From Brevundimonas sp. UBA986 (GTDB lineage: Bacteria > Pseudomonadota > Alphaproteobacteria > Caulobacterales > Caulobacteraceae): a stretch of DNA of 13,352 bases. The notes below the pieces were generated by a model. The model did no database searches. It was not told where the DNA came from and was given only the letters and a program-made list of their open reading frames with translations. This document shows positions 12,893-13,352 of this stretch, in pieces. Made by a program: the position numbers and the translations under genes. Numbering within the stretch: the first letter of the stretch is position 1; each line of letters starts with the position of its first letter. The stretch covers positions 1 through 13,352 of the forward strand of contig DBBK01000140.1 of the NCBI GenBank assembly GCA_002292165.1. The letters are read 5' to 3'.

Positions 12893-13352
12893 TCATCCCC
12901 CGAAGCGATCGTCGAAGCGATCCTCGATGATGGCCGAGAACAGGGCCGGATCGACATTGCCGCCCGACAGGACGATGGCCGTGGTCTTGTCCGCCGCGGA
13001 AACCTTGCCGGTCAGCAGGGCCGCCAGCGACACCGCCCCGCCCGGTTCGACCACCAGCTTCAGGGTGCGGAAGGCGTAGCGCACGGCCTCGGCGACCTCG
13101 GCGTCGGTCACGGTCAGGATCCCCGCCAGTCGACGGTTGATGGGGAAGGTCAGCTCGCCCGGCCGGTCGGTCATCAGGGCGTCGCAGATGGTGCCCCTGG
13201 CCGGGGCGTGAGTCAGACGCTCGCCCTTCGCCAGCGAAATCTGGGTGTCGTTGTAGTCGGCGGGCTCGACCCCCCAGCAGGGGGTCGCGGGCGACAGGGC
13301 CGCCATCGACAGGTTGATTCCGGCCATCAGCCCGCCGCCGGAGGTCCCGCAC
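12893..13352 (-). CDS. PLP-dependent threonine/serine dehydratase, C-terminal part
   Basis: This is the 3' part (about 152 codons) of a fold-type II PLP enzyme, cut off by the window's right edge. The frame at the edge reads CGTSGGGLMAGI, the glycine-rich loop that holds the PLP phosphate in threonine dehydratase and serine racemase, and continues through WGVEPADYNDT, ICDALMTDRPGELTF, LKLVVEPGGAVSLAALL and VLSGGNVDP, the C-terminal signature in which a Ser/Cys contacts the pyridine nitrogen. The reaction would be threonine (or serine) to 2-oxobutyrate (or pyruvate) plus ammonia. It ends ~20 residues after SGGNVD, so it has no regulatory ACT domain, like the catabolic or biodegradative forms and unlike long IlvA. 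The catalytic lysine lies outside the window. An ATG at 13327 inside the frame is internal, not the start, because the conserved glycine loop precedes it. Hydroxyaspartate dehydratase or serine racemase are alternatives. Confidence 0.85.
   Translation of the reverse strand, partial: CGTSGGGLMAGINLSMAALSPATPCWGVEPADYNDTQISLAKGERLTHAPARGTICDALMTDRPGELTFPINRRLAGILTVTDAEVAEAVRYAFRTLKLVVEPGGAVSLAALLTGKVSAADKTTAIVLSGGNVDPALFSAIIEDRFDDRFGG

Noticed and set aside
10845..13079. 744-codon plus-strand frame spanning the kinase, the MaoC-type gene and the start of the dehydratase region
   Set aside because: It runs antisense across three well-supported genes and their gaps, and has only composition-driven sequence. 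It is the longest shadow in the window but has no ribosome binding site or motif support.
13193..13327. ATG at 13327 as start of a short separate gene
   Set aside because: The same frame continues upstream to the window edge through the conserved glycine-rich PLP loop, so this is an internal Met of a truncated larger gene.

Overview
This is a GC-rich, gene-dense chromosomal segment that reads as the Caulobacterales (Alphaproteobacteria), most like Brevundimonas or Caulobacter. The main reasons are an apparent orthologue of the Caulobacter cell-cycle kinase ShkA directly followed by ampG, a GnnA/GnnB pair that fits the diaminoglucose lipid A of this order, a HWE-family histidine kinase, and few GANTC (CcrM) sites. 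No tRNA, rRNA, insertion sequence, prophage or CRISPR array was seen. It looks like ordinary core chromosome, not an island.

Layout. 1-182 (+): 3' end of a ComM/YifB-type AAA+ gene. 295-870 (+): small exported protein of unknown function, preceded by three imperfect 14-bp tandem repeats. 970-2523 (+): hybrid histidine kinase (DHp-CA-pseudoREC-REC), called ShkA. 2555-4306 (+): AmpG muropeptide permease, with an intergenic hairpin overlapping its ribosome binding site. 4325-6604 (-): MaeB-type malic enzyme with a phosphotransacetylase-like tail, convergent with ampG over two tandem hairpins. 6714-7598 (-): alpha/beta hydrolase. 7732-8268 (-): GmhB-like heptose bisphosphate phosphatase. 8478-9635 and 9639-10577 (+): GnnB aminotransferase and GnnA dehydrogenase, 3 bp apart. 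10581-12251 (-): membrane MHYT-PAS-HWE histidine kinase, convergent with gnnA with only 3 bp between the genes. 12363-12830 (-): MaoC-type dehydratase. 12893-13352 (-): C-terminal part of a threonine/serine dehydratase running off the window.

How the genes work together. Two themes stand out. The first is envelope building and recycling: gnnB-gnnA would convert UDP-GlcNAc to its 2,3-diamino form for lipid A, the divergent gmhB would supply the heptose branch of the LPS core, and ampG imports muropeptides for peptidoglycan recycling and beta-lactamase signalling. The second is signalling: the ShkA-like kinase, which in Caulobacter is switched on by c-di-GMP and drives the ShpA-TacA stalk programme, and an orphan MHYT-HWE kinase. 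The remaining genes are central metabolism or general enzymes. Every intergenic gap is under 300 bases. The longest is the 209-bp divergent gmhB/gnnB region.

I found no convincing undescribed multi-gene system. The best leads are the c-di-GMP-responsive kinase with its conserved ligand residues, the gnnBA-gmhB envelope locus with an inverted repeat between its divergent genes, and several structured intergenic regions.
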